Below are positions 25,686 through 34,991 of a stretch of 64,000 nt of DNA, piece after piece. The notes under the pieces were generated by a model. That model was given only the letters and a program-made list of their open reading frames with translations. It ran no database searches and was not told the origin of the DNA. The first letter of the stretch is position 1, and each line of letters begins with the position of its first letter. Source of the DNA: Streptomyces ficellus (GTDB lineage: Bacteria; Actinomycetota; Actinomycetes; Streptomycetales; Streptomycetaceae). The DNA lies in assembly GCF_030406405.1 (NCBI RefSeq), contig NZ_JAUEPL010000017.1, positions 1-64,000 of the forward strand, in the 5' to 3' direction. The position numbers and the translations under genes were made by a program.

Positions 25686-26567
25686 TTGACCATGACCACC
25701 ACCGCCGTCCAGGACCTGTACCCCACCCGCGGCGCGTCCGAGGTGATGACGCCCCGCCAGGACCCGGTCGTCTGGGGCCCGGCGTCGTCCCCGGAGCTGC
25801 GGTCGTTCGAGCGGGACGGGTTCCTCGCGGTCGACCAGCTGATCACCGAGGACGAGGTCGCCGTCTACCACGCCGAGCTGGAGCGGCTGATCTCCGACCC
25901 GGCCGTCCGCGCGGACGAGCGCTCGATCATCGAGCCGAAGTCCCAGGACGTGCGGTCGGTGTTCGAGGTCCACAGGATCAGCGAGGTGTTCGCTCGTCTG
26001 GTGCGTGACGAGCGCGTGGTCGGCCGGGCGCGCGAGATCCTCGGCTCGGACGTGTACGTCCACCAGTCGCGGATCAACGTGAAGCCGGGCTTCGGCGCGT
26101 CGGGCTTCTACTGGCACTCGGACTTCGAGACCTGGCACGCGGAGGACGGGCTGCCGCGGATGCGGACGGTGTCCGTGTCGATCGCGCTGACCGAGAACTA
26201 CGACACCAACGGCGGCCTGATGATCATGCCGGGGTCGCACCGGACGTTCCTGGGCTGCGCGGGTGCCACACCGAAGGACAACTACAAGAAGTCGCTCCAG
26301 ATGCAGGACGCGGGCACGCCCTCGGACGAGGCGCTGACGAAGTTCGCCGACGCGCACGGCATCCGGCTGTTCACCGGCAAGGCCGGCTCGGCGACCTGGT
26401 TCGACTGCAACGCGATGCACGGCTCGGGCGACAACATCACCCCGTACCCGCGCAGCAACGTCTTCATCGTGTTCAACAGCGTGGAGAACACGGCGGTGGA
26501 GCCGTTCGCGGCGCCGGTGCGGCGGCCGGAGTTCATTGGGGCACGGGACTTCACGCCGGTGCGGTGA
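25686..26567 (+). CDS. ectD: Ectoine 5-hydroxylase EctD
   Basis: A 293-residue Fe(II)/2-oxoglutarate dioxygenase converting ectoine to 5-hydroxyectoine. The iron triad is seen as GFYWHSDFETWHAEDGLPRM (HxD) and, further on, MHGSGDNITPYPRSN (third His). Residues SRINVKPGFGASGFYWHSD form the family signature. TTG 25686 has GGAGGG seven bases upstream, inside the ectC end, whereas ATG 25692 is 13 bases away; I favour TTG, with ATG as the alternative. The last codons are duplicated 77 bases downstream (see repeat). Confidence 0.95.
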   Translation: MTMTTTAVQDLYPTRGASEVMTPRQDPVVWGPASSPELRSFERDGFLAVDQLITEDEVAVYHAELERLISDPAVRADERSIIEPKSQDVRSVFEVHRISEVFARLVRDERVVGRAREILGSDVYVHQSRINVKPGFGASGFYWHSDFETWHAEDGLPRMRTVSVSIALTENYDTNGGLMIMPGSHRTFLGCAGATPKDNYKKSLQMQDAGTPSDEALTKFADAHGIRLFTGKAGSATWFDCNAMHGSGDNITPYPRSNVFIVFNSVENTAVEPFAAPVRRPEFIGARDFTPVR

Positions 26568-26651
26568 GCCCTCCGCCGGGGGTCCGGGGGTTGTCCCCCG
26601 GGAGACGCGGCATCGGGGCACGGGACTTCACGCCGGTGCGGTGAGCCCTCC
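26534..26651 (+). repeat. Tandem duplication of the ectD 3' end
   Basis: A 41-bp segment covering the last ten or so ectD codons and the stop (26534-26574) recurs at 26611-26651 with a single T/C difference, 77 bases away. Similar CCGGGGGTCCGGG follows both copies. The second copy is non-coding. Confidence 0.9.
26584..26601 (+). terminator. Hairpin terminator of the ect operon
   Basis: CCGGGGG and CCCCCGG pair around the loop TTGT, 17 bases after the ectD stop. There is no U-tract. Confidence 0.7.
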
Positions 26652-26747
26652 ACCCGGGGGTCCGGGCCCGGTGCCGTGAGAGCTGTGCCGGTGACAGGGC
26701 GCGCGGAGGCGCGGATCGGGTGCGGTCCGCGCCTCCCGCGCGTCGTA

Positions 26748-27830
26748 TCAGGCGCTGAGCGCCGGGTAGTCGGTGTAGCCGCGGTGGTCGCCGCCGTAGA
26801 AGGTGGACTGGTCCGGGGTGTTGTACGGGCCGTTCGTCCTCAGCCGGGCCGGCAGGTCCGGGTTGGCGAGGAACAGCGCGCCGAAGGCGACGATGTCGGC
26901 CGTCCCGTCCTCGATGAGCCCGAGGGCGTCGGCGCCGGTCGGGCCCGGCGTCGCCGGGTTGAGCAGGAAGGTGCCGGGGAACTGCTTGCGCAGCGTCTGC
27001 GTGAGGTCGCGGGTCTGCGGGCCCGCCTCCAGGACGTGCAGATACGCGATGCCCAGCGGTTCGAGCGCCTGCACCAGCGCCGTGTACGCCGGCTCCGGCT
27101 CGGGCTCGTCGATGTCGTTGAACGGGTTGCCGGGCGAGATCCGCAGGCCCGTGCGCTCGGGCCCGATCTCGGCGGCGACCGCCTTGACGGTCTCGACGGC
27201 GAAGCGGATGCGGCCCTCCACGGAGCCGCCCCAGGCGTCGGTGCGCCGGTTGGTGCCGGGCGCGAGGAACTGGTGGATCAGGTAGCCGTTGGCGCCGTGC
27301 AGCTCGACGCCGTCGAAGCCGGCGTCCACGGCGTTGCGGGCGGCGGCCGCGAAGTCGGCGATGGTGGCGCGTACCTCGGCGTCGGACAGCTCGCGCGGGG
27401 TGACGAATTCCTTGGGGCCCTCGGCGGTGAAGACCTGTCCCTTGGCCGCGACGGCGGACGGACCGACCGGGTGCAGGTCGCCGGGCTGGTCGGCGATCAG
27501 GTCCGGGTGGCCGATCCGGCCGGAGTGCATGAGCTGGGCGAAGATCCTGCCGCCCGCGGCGTGCACGGCGCCGGTGACCTCGCGCCAGGCGGCGACCTGC
27601 TCGTCGCTGTGCAGGCCGGGCGTGTTCGGGTAGCCCTGGCCGACCGGGGAGGGCTGGATGCCCTCGGTGATGATCAGGCCGGCCGAGGCGCGCTGTGCGT
27701 AGTACTCGGCGGTCAGGGCGGTCGGCACCCGGGTGTCGGCGGTGGCCCGGCTACGGGTCATCGGGGCCATGGCGATGCGGTTGGTGAGCTGCGTACCGGA
27801 CAGGTCGATGGGGTCGAAAGCGGTGGTCAT
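26748..27830 (-). CDS. Old Yellow Enzyme-family alkene reductase
   Basis: A 360-residue FMN flavoprotein of the NemA/xenobiotic-reductase type, reducing activated C=C bonds or nitro esters with NAD(P)H. Signatures are IAMAPMTRSRA (about residue 25), GVELHGANGYLIHQFLAPGTN with the substrate-binding His/Asn pair, and RRTDAWGGSVEGRIRF. ATG 27830 is chosen because upstream codons lie in the operator region. It is divergent from a MarR gene, and two inverted copies of an 11-bp operator-like word lie between them, so the MarR protein probably represses it until an electrophile is present. Confidence 0.92.
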   Translation of the reverse strand: MTTAFDPIDLSGTQLTNRIAMAPMTRSRATADTRVPTALTAEYYAQRASAGLIITEGIQPSPVGQGYPNTPGLHSDEQVAAWREVTGAVHAAGGRIFAQLMHSGRIGHPDLIADQPGDLHPVGPSAVAAKGQVFTAEGPKEFVTPRELSDAEVRATIADFAAAARNAVDAGFDGVELHGANGYLIHQFLAPGTNRRTDAWGGSVEGRIRFAVETVKAVAAEIGPERTGLRISPGNPFNDIDEPEPEPAYTALVQALEPLGIAYLHVLEAGPQTRDLTQTLRKQFPGTFLLNPATPGPTGADALGLIEDGTADIVAFGALFLANPDLPARLRTNGPYNTPDQSTFYGGDHRGYTDYPALSA

Positions 27831-27851
27831 CGAGAGGCTCCAGAAATTATG

Positions 27852-27906
27852 TGGTCGGCCAAGCATTTCTGCCTGACGTCACTGTAGCGCATTGATTGGC
27901 CGACCA
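27852..27906. promoter_or_regulatory. Paired MarR operator candidates
   Basis: TGGTCGGCCAA at 27852-27862 and its exact reverse complement TTGGCCGACCA at 27896-27906. Each is itself a near-palindrome (TTGG..CCAA type). They flank the promoter space of the divergent reductase and marR genes. Confidence 0.7.
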
Positions 27907-27949
27907 AGGTAAAATCGGGGCCAGCACCTTCCACGACGAGGAGACCCCG

Positions 27950-28474
27950 ATGTCCGCCCACCGCTCCCAGGGGGCCGACGAGCCCGCGTGCACCGAAGAG
28001 CTGCCCTCCGCGGCCCGCTGCGGCCCGGTCAGCCACACCATCTCCCGGGTGGGCCGGCTGCACCGCATCGCCGCGGGGAAGTTCCTCAAGGCGGCCGGGA
28101 TCTACCCGGGCCAGGAGGCCGTGATGATGTACCTCTGGGACTCGGGGCCGGTGCGCCAGTCGGAGCTGATCAAGGTCATGGACCTCGACCCGTCGACGGT
28201 CACCAAGATGCTCCAGCGCCTGGAGCAGACCGGGCACGTACGCCGCTCCCCCGACCCGGCCGACCGGCGGGCGGTGCTGGTGGAGGCCACCGGGGCCAGC
28301 TGTTCCCTGCTCACCGAGGTGAGCGCCGCCTGGGCCGATCTGGAGGAGCACACGCTCGCCGGGCTCGACGCGCACGAGCGCGCCGAGCTGGCACGGCTGC
28401 TGGGCAAGGTCGAGGCGAACCTGTGCAAGGAGACGCTGGGCTGCCCCGCCGAGGCCCGGCGGGGCGAGGTCTGA
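27950..28474 (+). CDS. MarR-family transcriptional regulator
   Basis: A 174-residue winged-helix regulator. The DNA-binding domain reads RQSELIKVMDLDPSTVTKMLQRLEQTGHVRRSPDPADRRAVLVE (split here over residues 68-115), with dimerisation helices on either side. Several cysteines (near residues 13, 22, 118, 160 and 164) could make it thiol-responsive. ATG 27950 follows GAGGAG. Divergent from the alkene reductase with a shared operator region, the classic arrangement for MarR-controlled detoxification enzymes. Confidence 0.9.
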   Translation: MSAHRSQGADEPACTEELPSAARCGPVSHTISRVGRLHRIAAGKFLKAAGIYPGQEAVMMYLWDSGPVRQSELIKVMDLDPSTVTKMLQRLEQTGHVRRSPDPADRRAVLVEATGASCSLLTEVSAAWADLEEHTLAGLDAHERAELARLLGKVEANLCKETLGCPAEARRGEV

Positions 28475-28484
28475 CGGCAGGGGA

Positions 28485-29528
28485 TCAGGACAGCACGTCC
28501 AGGGCACGGTCCACGTCGGCGGCCGAGTTGTAGAGGTGGAAGGCGGCCCGGAGGTTGCCGGCGCGGGCCGAGACGATGACGCCCGCCTCCGCCAGATCGG
28601 GCTGCCGCCCGCCGAGGCCCGGGACGGCGACGATGGCCGAATCGCCCGGTACGGGCTCGTGGCCGAGCCGGACCAGCCCGTCGCGGAAACGGGCGGCGAG
28701 CGCCGTGTCGTGGGCGTGGATCGCGTCGACGCCGATCTCGTCGATGAGCGCCAAGGACTGCTCGGCGCCGTGGTACGCCAGGAACGCGGGCGGCTGGTCG
28801 AACCGGCGGGCCGATTCGGCGAGGTGCCCGACCGGGCCGTAGGGGTCGTCCAGCTCCTCGGCCGCGACCCAGCCCGCGTGGATGGGCAGCAGTGACTCCT
28901 GGGCCTCCTCCGTGACGGTCAGGAACGACGCGCCGCGCGGGGACAGCAGGAACTTGAAGCCGCCGGTCACCGTGTAGTCGTACGCCCCCGCGTCCAGCGG
29001 CAGCCACCCGGCCGACTGCGTCGCGTCGAGAAGCGTCCGGGCGCCGTGCGCGACCGCCGCCTCCCGTACCGCCGCCAGGTCGGCGACGCGCCCGTCCGCG
29101 GACTGGACGGCCGAGAAGGCGACGAGCGCCGTCCCCGGGCGTACCGCGTCCGCCAGGTCCTCCAGCGGCACGAACCGCGTCTTGAGGTCACCGCGCACCG
29201 CGAACGGCGTGATGACCGAGCTGAAGTCGCGGTCCACGAACAGCACTTCCGCCCCCGGCGGCAGCGAGCTCGCGATCAGGCCGACGTGGACGGCGACCGC
29301 GCCACCGATGGCCACCCGGTCCGGCGCCACTCCCGCGAGCCGCGCGAACCCGGCCCGCGCGGCGGCCACGGCCGCGAAGCTGCCGGCCCCGTCCGGCCGC
29401 CCGGCGGCGTTCCACTCGGCCAGCGCGGTCACGGCGGCGACGGTCCTGCGGGGCAGCAGCCCGCAGCTGGCGGTGTTGAGGTACGTCTGCGCGGGCGCGA
29501 ACTCGGCGCCACCGAGGGGAGTCTCCAT
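28485..29528 (-). CDS. Class V aminotransferase-fold PLP enzyme
   Basis: A 347-residue PLP enzyme of the cysteine desulfurase/isopenicillin N epimerase branch. YLNTASCGLLPRRTVAAV is the N-terminal signature. DATQSAGWLPLDAG and the PLP lysine in VTGGFKFLLSPRGASFLTV follow. FLAYHGAEQSLALIDEIG is the C-terminal domain entry. The substrate is unknown. ATG 29528 is chosen; the frame extends eight codons further without better signals. It converges on marR with a 10-base gap. Confidence 0.83.
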   Translation of the reverse strand: METPLGGAEFAPAQTYLNTASCGLLPRRTVAAVTALAEWNAAGRPDGAGSFAAVAAARAGFARLAGVAPDRVAIGGAVAVHVGLIASSLPPGAEVLFVDRDFSSVITPFAVRGDLKTRFVPLEDLADAVRPGTALVAFSAVQSADGRVADLAAVREAAVAHGARTLLDATQSAGWLPLDAGAYDYTVTGGFKFLLSPRGASFLTVTEEAQESLLPIHAGWVAAEELDDPYGPVGHLAESARRFDQPPAFLAYHGAEQSLALIDEIGVDAIHAHDTALAARFRDGLVRLGHEPVPGDSAIVAVPGLGGRQPDLAEAGVIVSARAGNLRAAFHLYNSAADVDRALDVLS

Positions 29529-29585
29529 GGCACCACCCTGGTCGGTGCACAACCGCCGGTCAATGACGCCATGTTGCGGCGAAGC

Positions 29586-30161
29586 TCACCGCCGCCGGTA
29601 GTGGAGCAGCACGACGCCGTTGCCGAAGGCGCGGGTGCCGGCGAGCCGCAGGGTGGTCCTGGTGTCGGAGGCGGTGAAGAGGGGCTTGCCGCGCCCGATG
29701 ACCACCGGATGGACATAGACGCGGTATTCGTCGATCAGGTCCTGCCGCATGAACGCCGCCGCGAGCTCGGCGCCACCGAGCGCAAGGTCCCCCTCCGGCA
29801 GGCCGCCGCGCCGCTCGGCCTTGAGCGCCATGATGTCCTCGGCGATGACGTCCCGTACGACGGTGGTGTTCCAGTCGGCGCGCTCCAGCGTCCGGGAGAA
29901 CACGAACTTGGGCTTCTCCCGCCAGATATGGGCGAACTCCGCCATGGGGCCGGTGCTCGCGGGGTCGGCGTCGGCGGTCGGCCAGAACCCGGCCATGAGT
30001 TCATAGGTGACGCGTCCGTTGAGGAAGGCGCCCATGGCGGCCAGCTGCTCGTTGAAGTGGCCGTGCAGTTCGTCGTCGACCATGTGCCAGTCGATCTCGC
30101 GGTCCGGCCCCTCGATGAAGCCATCCAAGGACACCGACATGAACAGGACGATCTTTCTCAC
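29586..30161 (-). CDS. Dihydrofolate reductase-family protein (RibD C-terminal type)
   Basis: A 191-residue protein of the YyaP/RibD-C family. MRKIVLFMSVSLDGFIEGPDREIDWH is split here as the N-terminal NADP-binding strand and active-site loop; NGRVTYELMAGFWP and ALGGAELAAAFMRQDLIDEYRVYVHPVVIGRGKPLF follow. Members reduce pterin- or pyrimidine-like substrates, but most have no known role. It starts at ATG 30161 and stands alone. Confidence 0.87.
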   Translation of the reverse strand: MRKIVLFMSVSLDGFIEGPDREIDWHMVDDELHGHFNEQLAAMGAFLNGRVTYELMAGFWPTADADPASTGPMAEFAHIWREKPKFVFSRTLERADWNTTVVRDVIAEDIMALKAERRGGLPEGDLALGGAELAAAFMRQDLIDEYRVYVHPVVIGRGKPLFTASDTRTTLRLAGTRAFGNGVVLLHYRRR

Positions 30162-30292
30162 CGCAGTACCTCACCTCTGCCGAGTACGGACACCCCCGAC
30201 GATGACGGCTCCGGCCGCCCCATGCCCGACCGGCCCGCCGTGCCGTACCGGAATGGAGTGCCATGACGGACGGTCCGCCGCGCGCCGGGGTG

Positions 30293-30904
30293 TCAGGAAC
30301 CGTCGCGGAGGCCGTTGGGCCAGGTGGGGCGGTAGGCGATGCGGTCGAAGGTGGCCACGCAGCCCTCGCCGACCGGGGACTGGGCCATGAAGCCGACCAG
30401 GGCCGCGCCCGCGCGGGTTTCGTCGCCGAGGGTGAAGATGCGGACGAACGTCCAGTGGTCCCCGTCCGTGGAGGCGTGGAAGGCGAACGCCTTGCCGGTG
30501 CGGCTGACCCGCAGCCAGACCCGGTCGCCGTCGACCACGAAGGAGTTGGCGTCGTCGGAGTGGCCCCGGGTGACGACCGTGCAGACGGTCGGCCGGTCCG
30601 GGGACAGCTCCAGGCAGAGCTTGGCCCACTCCCGCTCACCGACGTGGACGTACAGCACGCCCGCGTCGAAGGCGGCGGTGAGGTTCGCCTTGACGCGGGC
30701 GATCAGCTGGAAGTCGCCCTCGGGCGCGGCGCCGAGCAGGCGGGGGGCGTCGGAGGCCGGGTCCAGGGCGTCGCCCGTGGGAGGGACGAAGCGGTCCTGG
30801 CGGGGGCCGGCCCAGCCGGTCAGCGTCCCGTCCTCGTACGACCAGCCGGCCTCGGGGCCGTACGCCCGCAGGGGGAAGGGCAGCTCGGGCAGCGTGAGAT
30901 CCAT
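30293..30904 (-). CDS. DUF1349 (regulation of enolase-like, concanavalin-fold) protein
   Basis: A 203-residue beta-sandwich protein. GDFQLIARVKANLTAAFDAGVLYVH, EWAKLCLELSPDRPTVCTVVTRGHSDDANSF and VWLRVSRTGKAFAFHASTDGDHWTFVRIF are typical DUF1349 blocks, a lectin-like fold often attached to glycosidases. It lies 57 bases downstream of the aldehyde dehydrogenase on the same strand and may be co-transcribed. No catalytic role is known. Confidence 0.85.
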   Translation of the reverse strand: MDLTLPELPFPLRAYGPEAGWSYEDGTLTGWAGPRQDRFVPPTGDALDPASDAPRLLGAAPEGDFQLIARVKANLTAAFDAGVLYVHVGEREWAKLCLELSPDRPTVCTVVTRGHSDDANSFVVDGDRVWLRVSRTGKAFAFHASTDGDHWTFVRIFTLGDETRAGAALVGFMAQSPVGEGCVATFDRIAYRPTWPNGLRDGS

Positions 30905-30961
30905 GCGGTCAGTGTTCCAGTCGGGGGCCGGTTCGGGGCCGTCCGGGGCCGGTCCGGGCGG

Positions 30962-32500
30962 TCAGTGCTCCAGGCGGCCGTCCACGCGGCGCGGCAGGCC
31001 CAGCGGGTTCTCGTCGCGCAGCTCCGGCGGGAGCAGCGCCTCGGGGGCCGACTGGTACGTGACCGGGCGCAGCCAGCGTTCGATGGCGGTGCCGCCGACC
31101 GACGTGGAGGTGGAGGTGGTGGCCGGGTAGGGGCCGCCGTGGTGCTGGGCGGGGGCGACGGCGACGCCGGTGGGCCAGCCGTTGACCAGCACGCGGCCGG
31201 CGAGCGGGGTGAGCTGGGCGAGGATCGCCGCGGCGTCGCCCTTGCCCTCGGCCTCGTCGGACGACAGGTGGACGGTCGCGGTGAGGTTGCCGGGCAGCCG
31301 GGACAGGACGGCGCTGACCTCGTCGTCGTCGGCGTACCGGGCGACGACCGTGACCGGGCCGAAGCACTCCTCCAGCAGCAGGTCGTGCTCGCCCTCGGCG
31401 GCCAGCCTCGCGGCCGGTACGGTCAGGAAGCCGGGGCGCACGGTGTGCTCGTCGTCCTCGCCGGGGGTGACCGGGGCGTCCACGTCGGGCAGGGCGGCGC
31501 GCTCGGCGACGCCCGCGACGAAGTTGTCGCGCATCCGGTGGTCCAGGAGCACCCCGCCGGCCGTGTCGCCGACCGCGCCGGCGAGCGAGGTGACGAGCTG
31601 GTCACCGGCCGGGCCGGCGGGCGCCAGCACCAGGCCGGGCTTGACGCAGAACTGGCCGACCCCGAGCGTCATCGAGCCCGCGAGCCCCGTGCCGATCTGC
31701 TCGGCGCGCTCGGCGGCGGCCGCCTCGGTGATCACCACGGGGTTGAGGGAGCCGAGTTCGCCGTGGAAGGGGATCGGTACGGGCCGGGCGGCCGCCGCGT
31801 CGAACAGCGCCCGCCCGCCGCGTACCGAGCCGGTGAAGCCGGCGGCCGCGATCAGCGGGTGCTTGACAAGGACGACGCCTGCCTCGAAGCCGTGCACCAG
31901 GCCGACGACGGCCTGCGGGATGCCGTGCCGCGCGGCGGCCTGCCGCAGGATGGCGGCGGCGAGCTCGGAGGTGGCCGGGTGGTCGGGGTGGGCCTTGACC
32001 ACGACGGGGCAGCCCGCGGCGAGCGCGCTGGCCGTGTCGCCGCCGGGCACGGAGAAGGCGAAGGGGAAGTTGGAGGCGGAGTAGACGGCGACGACGCCGA
32101 GCGGCACCTTGTAGCGGCGCAGGTCCGGGATGGGCGGCGTGGCGGTGTCGTCGGGGTGGTCGATGATCACATCGAGGAAGGAGCCCTCGTCCACGATGTC
32201 GGCGAAGGCCCGCAACTGGAAGCACGTCCGGGCCAGTTCACCGGTGAGCCGCGCGGGGCCGAGGGCGGTCTCGGCGTCCGCCACCTCCACCAGCCGGTCC
32301 TTCGCCGCGTCGAGGAGGTCGGCGGCGGTGCGCAGGTACGCGGCGCGCGCCGTACGGTCGGCGAGCGCCTCACGGGCGGCGTGGGCGGCGCGTACGGCGC
32401 TGTCGACGTCCTCGGCCGTGGCTTCGACCGCAACCTGTTCACGCCGCTTCCCGGTTCGGGGGTCGACACTCCAGACTTGTGCTGCTGAACCTGCTGCCAC
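30962..32500 (-). CDS. NADP-dependent aldehyde dehydrogenase, 2,5-dioxovalerate (2-oxoglutarate semialdehyde) type
   Basis: A 512-residue aldehyde dehydrogenase of the long ALDH(NADP) group that includes alpha-ketoglutaric semialdehyde dehydrogenases. FTGSVRGGRALFDAAAARPVPIPF precedes the general-base glutamate in FHGELGSLNPVV, and the nucleophile cysteine is in VGQFCVKPGLVLA. GTG 32500 has AAAGGA seven bases upstream. Upstream codons would overlap the IclR operator. Divergent IclR regulation and the galacturonate genes elsewhere in the window suggest it makes 2-oxoglutarate from 2,5-dioxovalerate. Confidence 0.85.
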   Translation of the reverse strand: MAAGSAAQVWSVDPRTGKRREQVAVEATAEDVDSAVRAAHAAREALADRTARAAYLRTAADLLDAAKDRLVEVADAETALGPARLTGELARTCFQLRAFADIVDEGSFLDVIIDHPDDTATPPIPDLRRYKVPLGVVAVYSASNFPFAFSVPGGDTASALAAGCPVVVKAHPDHPATSELAAAILRQAAARHGIPQAVVGLVHGFEAGVVLVKHPLIAAAGFTGSVRGGRALFDAAAARPVPIPFHGELGSLNPVVITEAAAAERAEQIGTGLAGSMTLGVGQFCVKPGLVLAPAGPAGDQLVTSLAGAVGDTAGGVLLDHRMRDNFVAGVAERAALPDVDAPVTPGEDDEHTVRPGFLTVPAARLAAEGEHDLLLEECFGPVTVVARYADDDEVSAVLSRLPGNLTATVHLSSDEAEGKGDAAAILAQLTPLAGRVLVNGWPTGVAVAPAQHHGGPYPATTSTSTSVGGTAIERWLRPVTYQSAPEALLPPELRDENPLGLPRRVDGRLEH

Positions 32501-32530
32501 CGTGCGTCCTTTCGGTATTGCCCGACCATG

Positions 32531-32552
32531 GTTGTTCGGTATTCTGAACAAC
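32531..32552. promoter_or_regulatory. Probable IclR operator
   Basis: A 22-bp inverted repeat with arms GTTGTTC and GAACAAC around GGTATTCT lies between the divergent aldehyde dehydrogenase and IclR genes. It resembles known IclR-family sites in size and AT-rich arms. Confidence 0.7.
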
Positions 32553-32611
32553 GTTCCTGATGATGAATATGCACGGACTCTATTGACGGGCGTTCGAAGG
32601 GGTCAAGGGCG

Positions 32612-33382
32612 ATGTCTGTTACCGAAACCGGCGGAGCGCAGGTCAAGTCCGCGGTACGCACGGTGGAACTGCTGGAGTTCTTCGCAGGCAGCCCCGGTAT
32701 GCACTCCCTGGCGGCCGTCCAGGAAGCGGTCGGCTACCCCAAGTCCAGCCTCTACATGCTGCTGCGCACCCTCGTGGAGCTCGGCTGGGTCGAGACGGAC
32801 GCGACCGGCACGCGGTACGGGATCGGCGTACGCGCCCTGCTGGTGGGCACCTCCTACATCGACGGCGACGAGGTCGTGGCGGCCGCCCGCCCCACCCTGG
32901 ACCGCCTCTCCGACGACACCACCGAGACCATCCACCTGGCCCGGCTCGACGGCACCAACGTCGTCTACCTGGCCACCCGCCAGTCCCAGCACTACCTGCG
33001 CCCCTTCACCCGCGTCGGCCGCCGGCTGCCCGCCCACTCCACCTCGCTCGGCAAGGCGCTGCTGGCCACGCACAGCGACGAGCAGGTCCGCAAGATGCTC
33101 CCCGAGACCCTGCCCGCGCTCACCGAGCACACCATCACCGACCGCGAAAAGCTCATCGAGGAGCTGCGCACCGTCCGCGAGCAGGGCTACGCCGTGGACC
33201 GCGAGGAGAACACCCTCGGCCTGCGCTGCTTCGGCATCGCCATCCCGTACCGCACCCCGGCGCGCGACGCCATCAGCTGCTCCGTACCGGTGGCCCGGCT
33301 GACCCCGGCGCACGAACAGATGATCAAGGATGCCCTGTTCGACGCCCGGGACCGGCTGACGCTGGCCACCCGGCGGCTGTGA
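32612..33382 (+). CDS. IclR-family transcriptional regulator
   Basis: A 256-residue regulator. The N-terminal winged helix is VKSAVRTVELLEFFAGSPGMHSL then AAVQEAVGYPKSSLYMLLRTLVELGWVE (residues 10-60). The IclR effector domain shows TTETIHLARLDGTNVVYLA, RRLPAHSTSLGKALLA and a conserved-position Cys in LGLRCFGIAIPYRTP. It faces the aldehyde dehydrogenase across the palindrome at 32531 and probably represses it until a sugar-acid intermediate binds. Confidence 0.92.
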   Translation: MSVTETGGAQVKSAVRTVELLEFFAGSPGMHSLAAVQEAVGYPKSSLYMLLRTLVELGWVETDATGTRYGIGVRALLVGTSYIDGDEVVAAARPTLDRLSDDTTETIHLARLDGTNVVYLATRQSQHYLRPFTRVGRRLPAHSTSLGKALLATHSDEQVRKMLPETLPALTEHTITDREKLIEELRTVREQGYAVDREENTLGLRCFGIAIPYRTPARDAISCSVPVARLTPAHEQMIKDALFDARDRLTLATRRL

Positions 33383-33468
33383 GGCCCTCCGTAGGAAGAT
33401 GAACGTTTCCTGAGAAAACCGCACGTACCGGAACTCCCGCCCCCGTCCCGCTCGTCCCTGTGTCCGGG

Positions 33469-34917
33469 ATGAACAAGACGATCAGAAGAGCCGCGGTCTT
33501 CTCGCTGCTGCTGGTGCTCGCCCTGCTGGTCCGGGCGACCTGGGTGCAGGTGTACGAGGCCAAGGCGCTCGCGGACGACAAGCACAACCGGCGGAACGTC
33601 ATCGCGCAGTACGCGCGGCCGCTCGGGGACATCGTCGTGGCCGGATCGCCGGTCACCGGTTCGAAGGAGACGAAGGGCGGCGACCTCCGCTACCAGCGCA
33701 CCTACACGGACGGCGAGCTGTACGCGGCCGTGACCGGCTACAGCTCGCAGGCGTACGGGTCCAACCAGCTGGAGGGCATCTACTCCACGGTGCTGGACGG
33801 GACCGACTCCCGGCTGAAGAACCCGCTCGACACGCTCACCGGCAAGCGGACCGCGCCGGGTGACGTCCTGACGACCATCGACCCGGCGGTGCAGAAGGCC
33901 GGGTTCGAGGCGCTGGGCGACACCAAGGGCGCGGCCGTGGCGATCGACCCGAAGACGGGGCGGATCCTCGGCATGGTGAGCACGCCGTCGTACGACCCGT
34001 CGGCCATCGCCGGGATGACGGACGGCGCCGCGTGGAAGAGACTCAACGCCGACGAGGACAAGCCCCTGGTGAACCGGGCGATCCGGCAGCCGGTGGCGCC
34101 CGGCTCGACGTTCAAGCTGGTCGTCGCGGCGGCGGCGCTGGAGGAGGGGCTGTACGGCTCCGTCGACCAGCCGACGCGCAGCCCGAACCCGTACCGGATG
34201 CCGGGCACCGTCACGGACCTGGAGAACGAGAACCCCTCGGCCCCCTGCGCGAACGCCTCCATCCGCGTCGCGCTCCAGTTCTCCTGCAACAACGTCTTCG
34301 GGAAGATGGCCGTGGACCTGGGCAAGGACAAGGTCAGGGCGATGGCGGAGAAGTTCGGCTTCAACGACGACCAGCAGGACGTGCCGGTGCGGGCCTACCC
34401 CAGCGTCTACCCCTCCGCGATGGACAAGGCGCAGACGGCGCTGTCGGGCATCGGGCAGTTCGATGTGACGGCCACGCCGTTGCAGATGGCCATGGTGTCC
34501 GCCGCTATCGCCAACGACGGTCTGCTGGCGGCGCCGCACATGGTGTCCCAGGTCGTGGACGCGGACGGCGACACCCTCGACTCGTACGAGGACGGGGACT
34601 TCCGGCGCGTCCTCTCCTCCTCCACCGCCGAGCAGCTGCGCGGCGCGATGGTCACGGTGGTCGAGGACGGCACGGGCTCCAACGCCAAGGTCGGCGGCGC
34701 GGAGGTGGGCGGCAAGACGGGCACGGCGCAGCGCGGTGTGGACAACAGCGAGAAGCCGTACGCCTGGTTCACGTCGTACGCCAAGGACCCGGAGAGCGGC
34801 AAGGAGGTGGCGGTCGCGGTGCTGATCGAGGACTCGAACGCACGGCGCGCGGAGGTCAGCGGCAACGGCCTGGCGGCGCCGGTGGCGCGGAAGATGATGG
34901 CGGCGGCGCTGAAGTAA
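33469..34917 (+). CDS. Class B penicillin-binding protein 2 (D,D-transpeptidase)
   Basis: A 482-residue extracytoplasmic peptidoglycan transpeptidase with one N-terminal membrane helix (about residues 7-26) and a short class B pedestal domain. The active-site SxxK is in PGSTFKLVVAAAA, SxN in FSCNNVFGKMAVDLG and KTG in GGKTGTAQRGVDNSEKPYAWF. ATG 33469 gives the MNKTIRRA start typical of the family; a GTG three codons earlier is also in frame. It resembles the PBPs of the FtsI/RodA-partner branch that Streptomyces carries in several copies. Confidence 0.92.
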   Translation: MNKTIRRAAVFSLLLVLALLVRATWVQVYEAKALADDKHNRRNVIAQYARPLGDIVVAGSPVTGSKETKGGDLRYQRTYTDGELYAAVTGYSSQAYGSNQLEGIYSTVLDGTDSRLKNPLDTLTGKRTAPGDVLTTIDPAVQKAGFEALGDTKGAAVAIDPKTGRILGMVSTPSYDPSAIAGMTDGAAWKRLNADEDKPLVNRAIRQPVAPGSTFKLVVAAAALEEGLYGSVDQPTRSPNPYRMPGTVTDLENENPSAPCANASIRVALQFSCNNVFGKMAVDLGKDKVRAMAEKFGFNDDQQDVPVRAYPSVYPSAMDKAQTALSGIGQFDVTATPLQMAMVSAAIANDGLLAAPHMVSQVVDADGDTLDSYEDGDFRRVLSSSTAEQLRGAMVTVVEDGTGSNAKVGGAEVGGKTGTAQRGVDNSEKPYAWFTSYAKDPESGKEVAVAVLIEDSNARRAEVSGNGLAAPVARKMMAAALK

Positions 34918-34991
34918 CCCCCGCTGGGCGAGGGTTGGCGGCCGCACGGTATGCAGGTCCTTCGTCCCCCTGTACGTATGGAGGCCCCACC

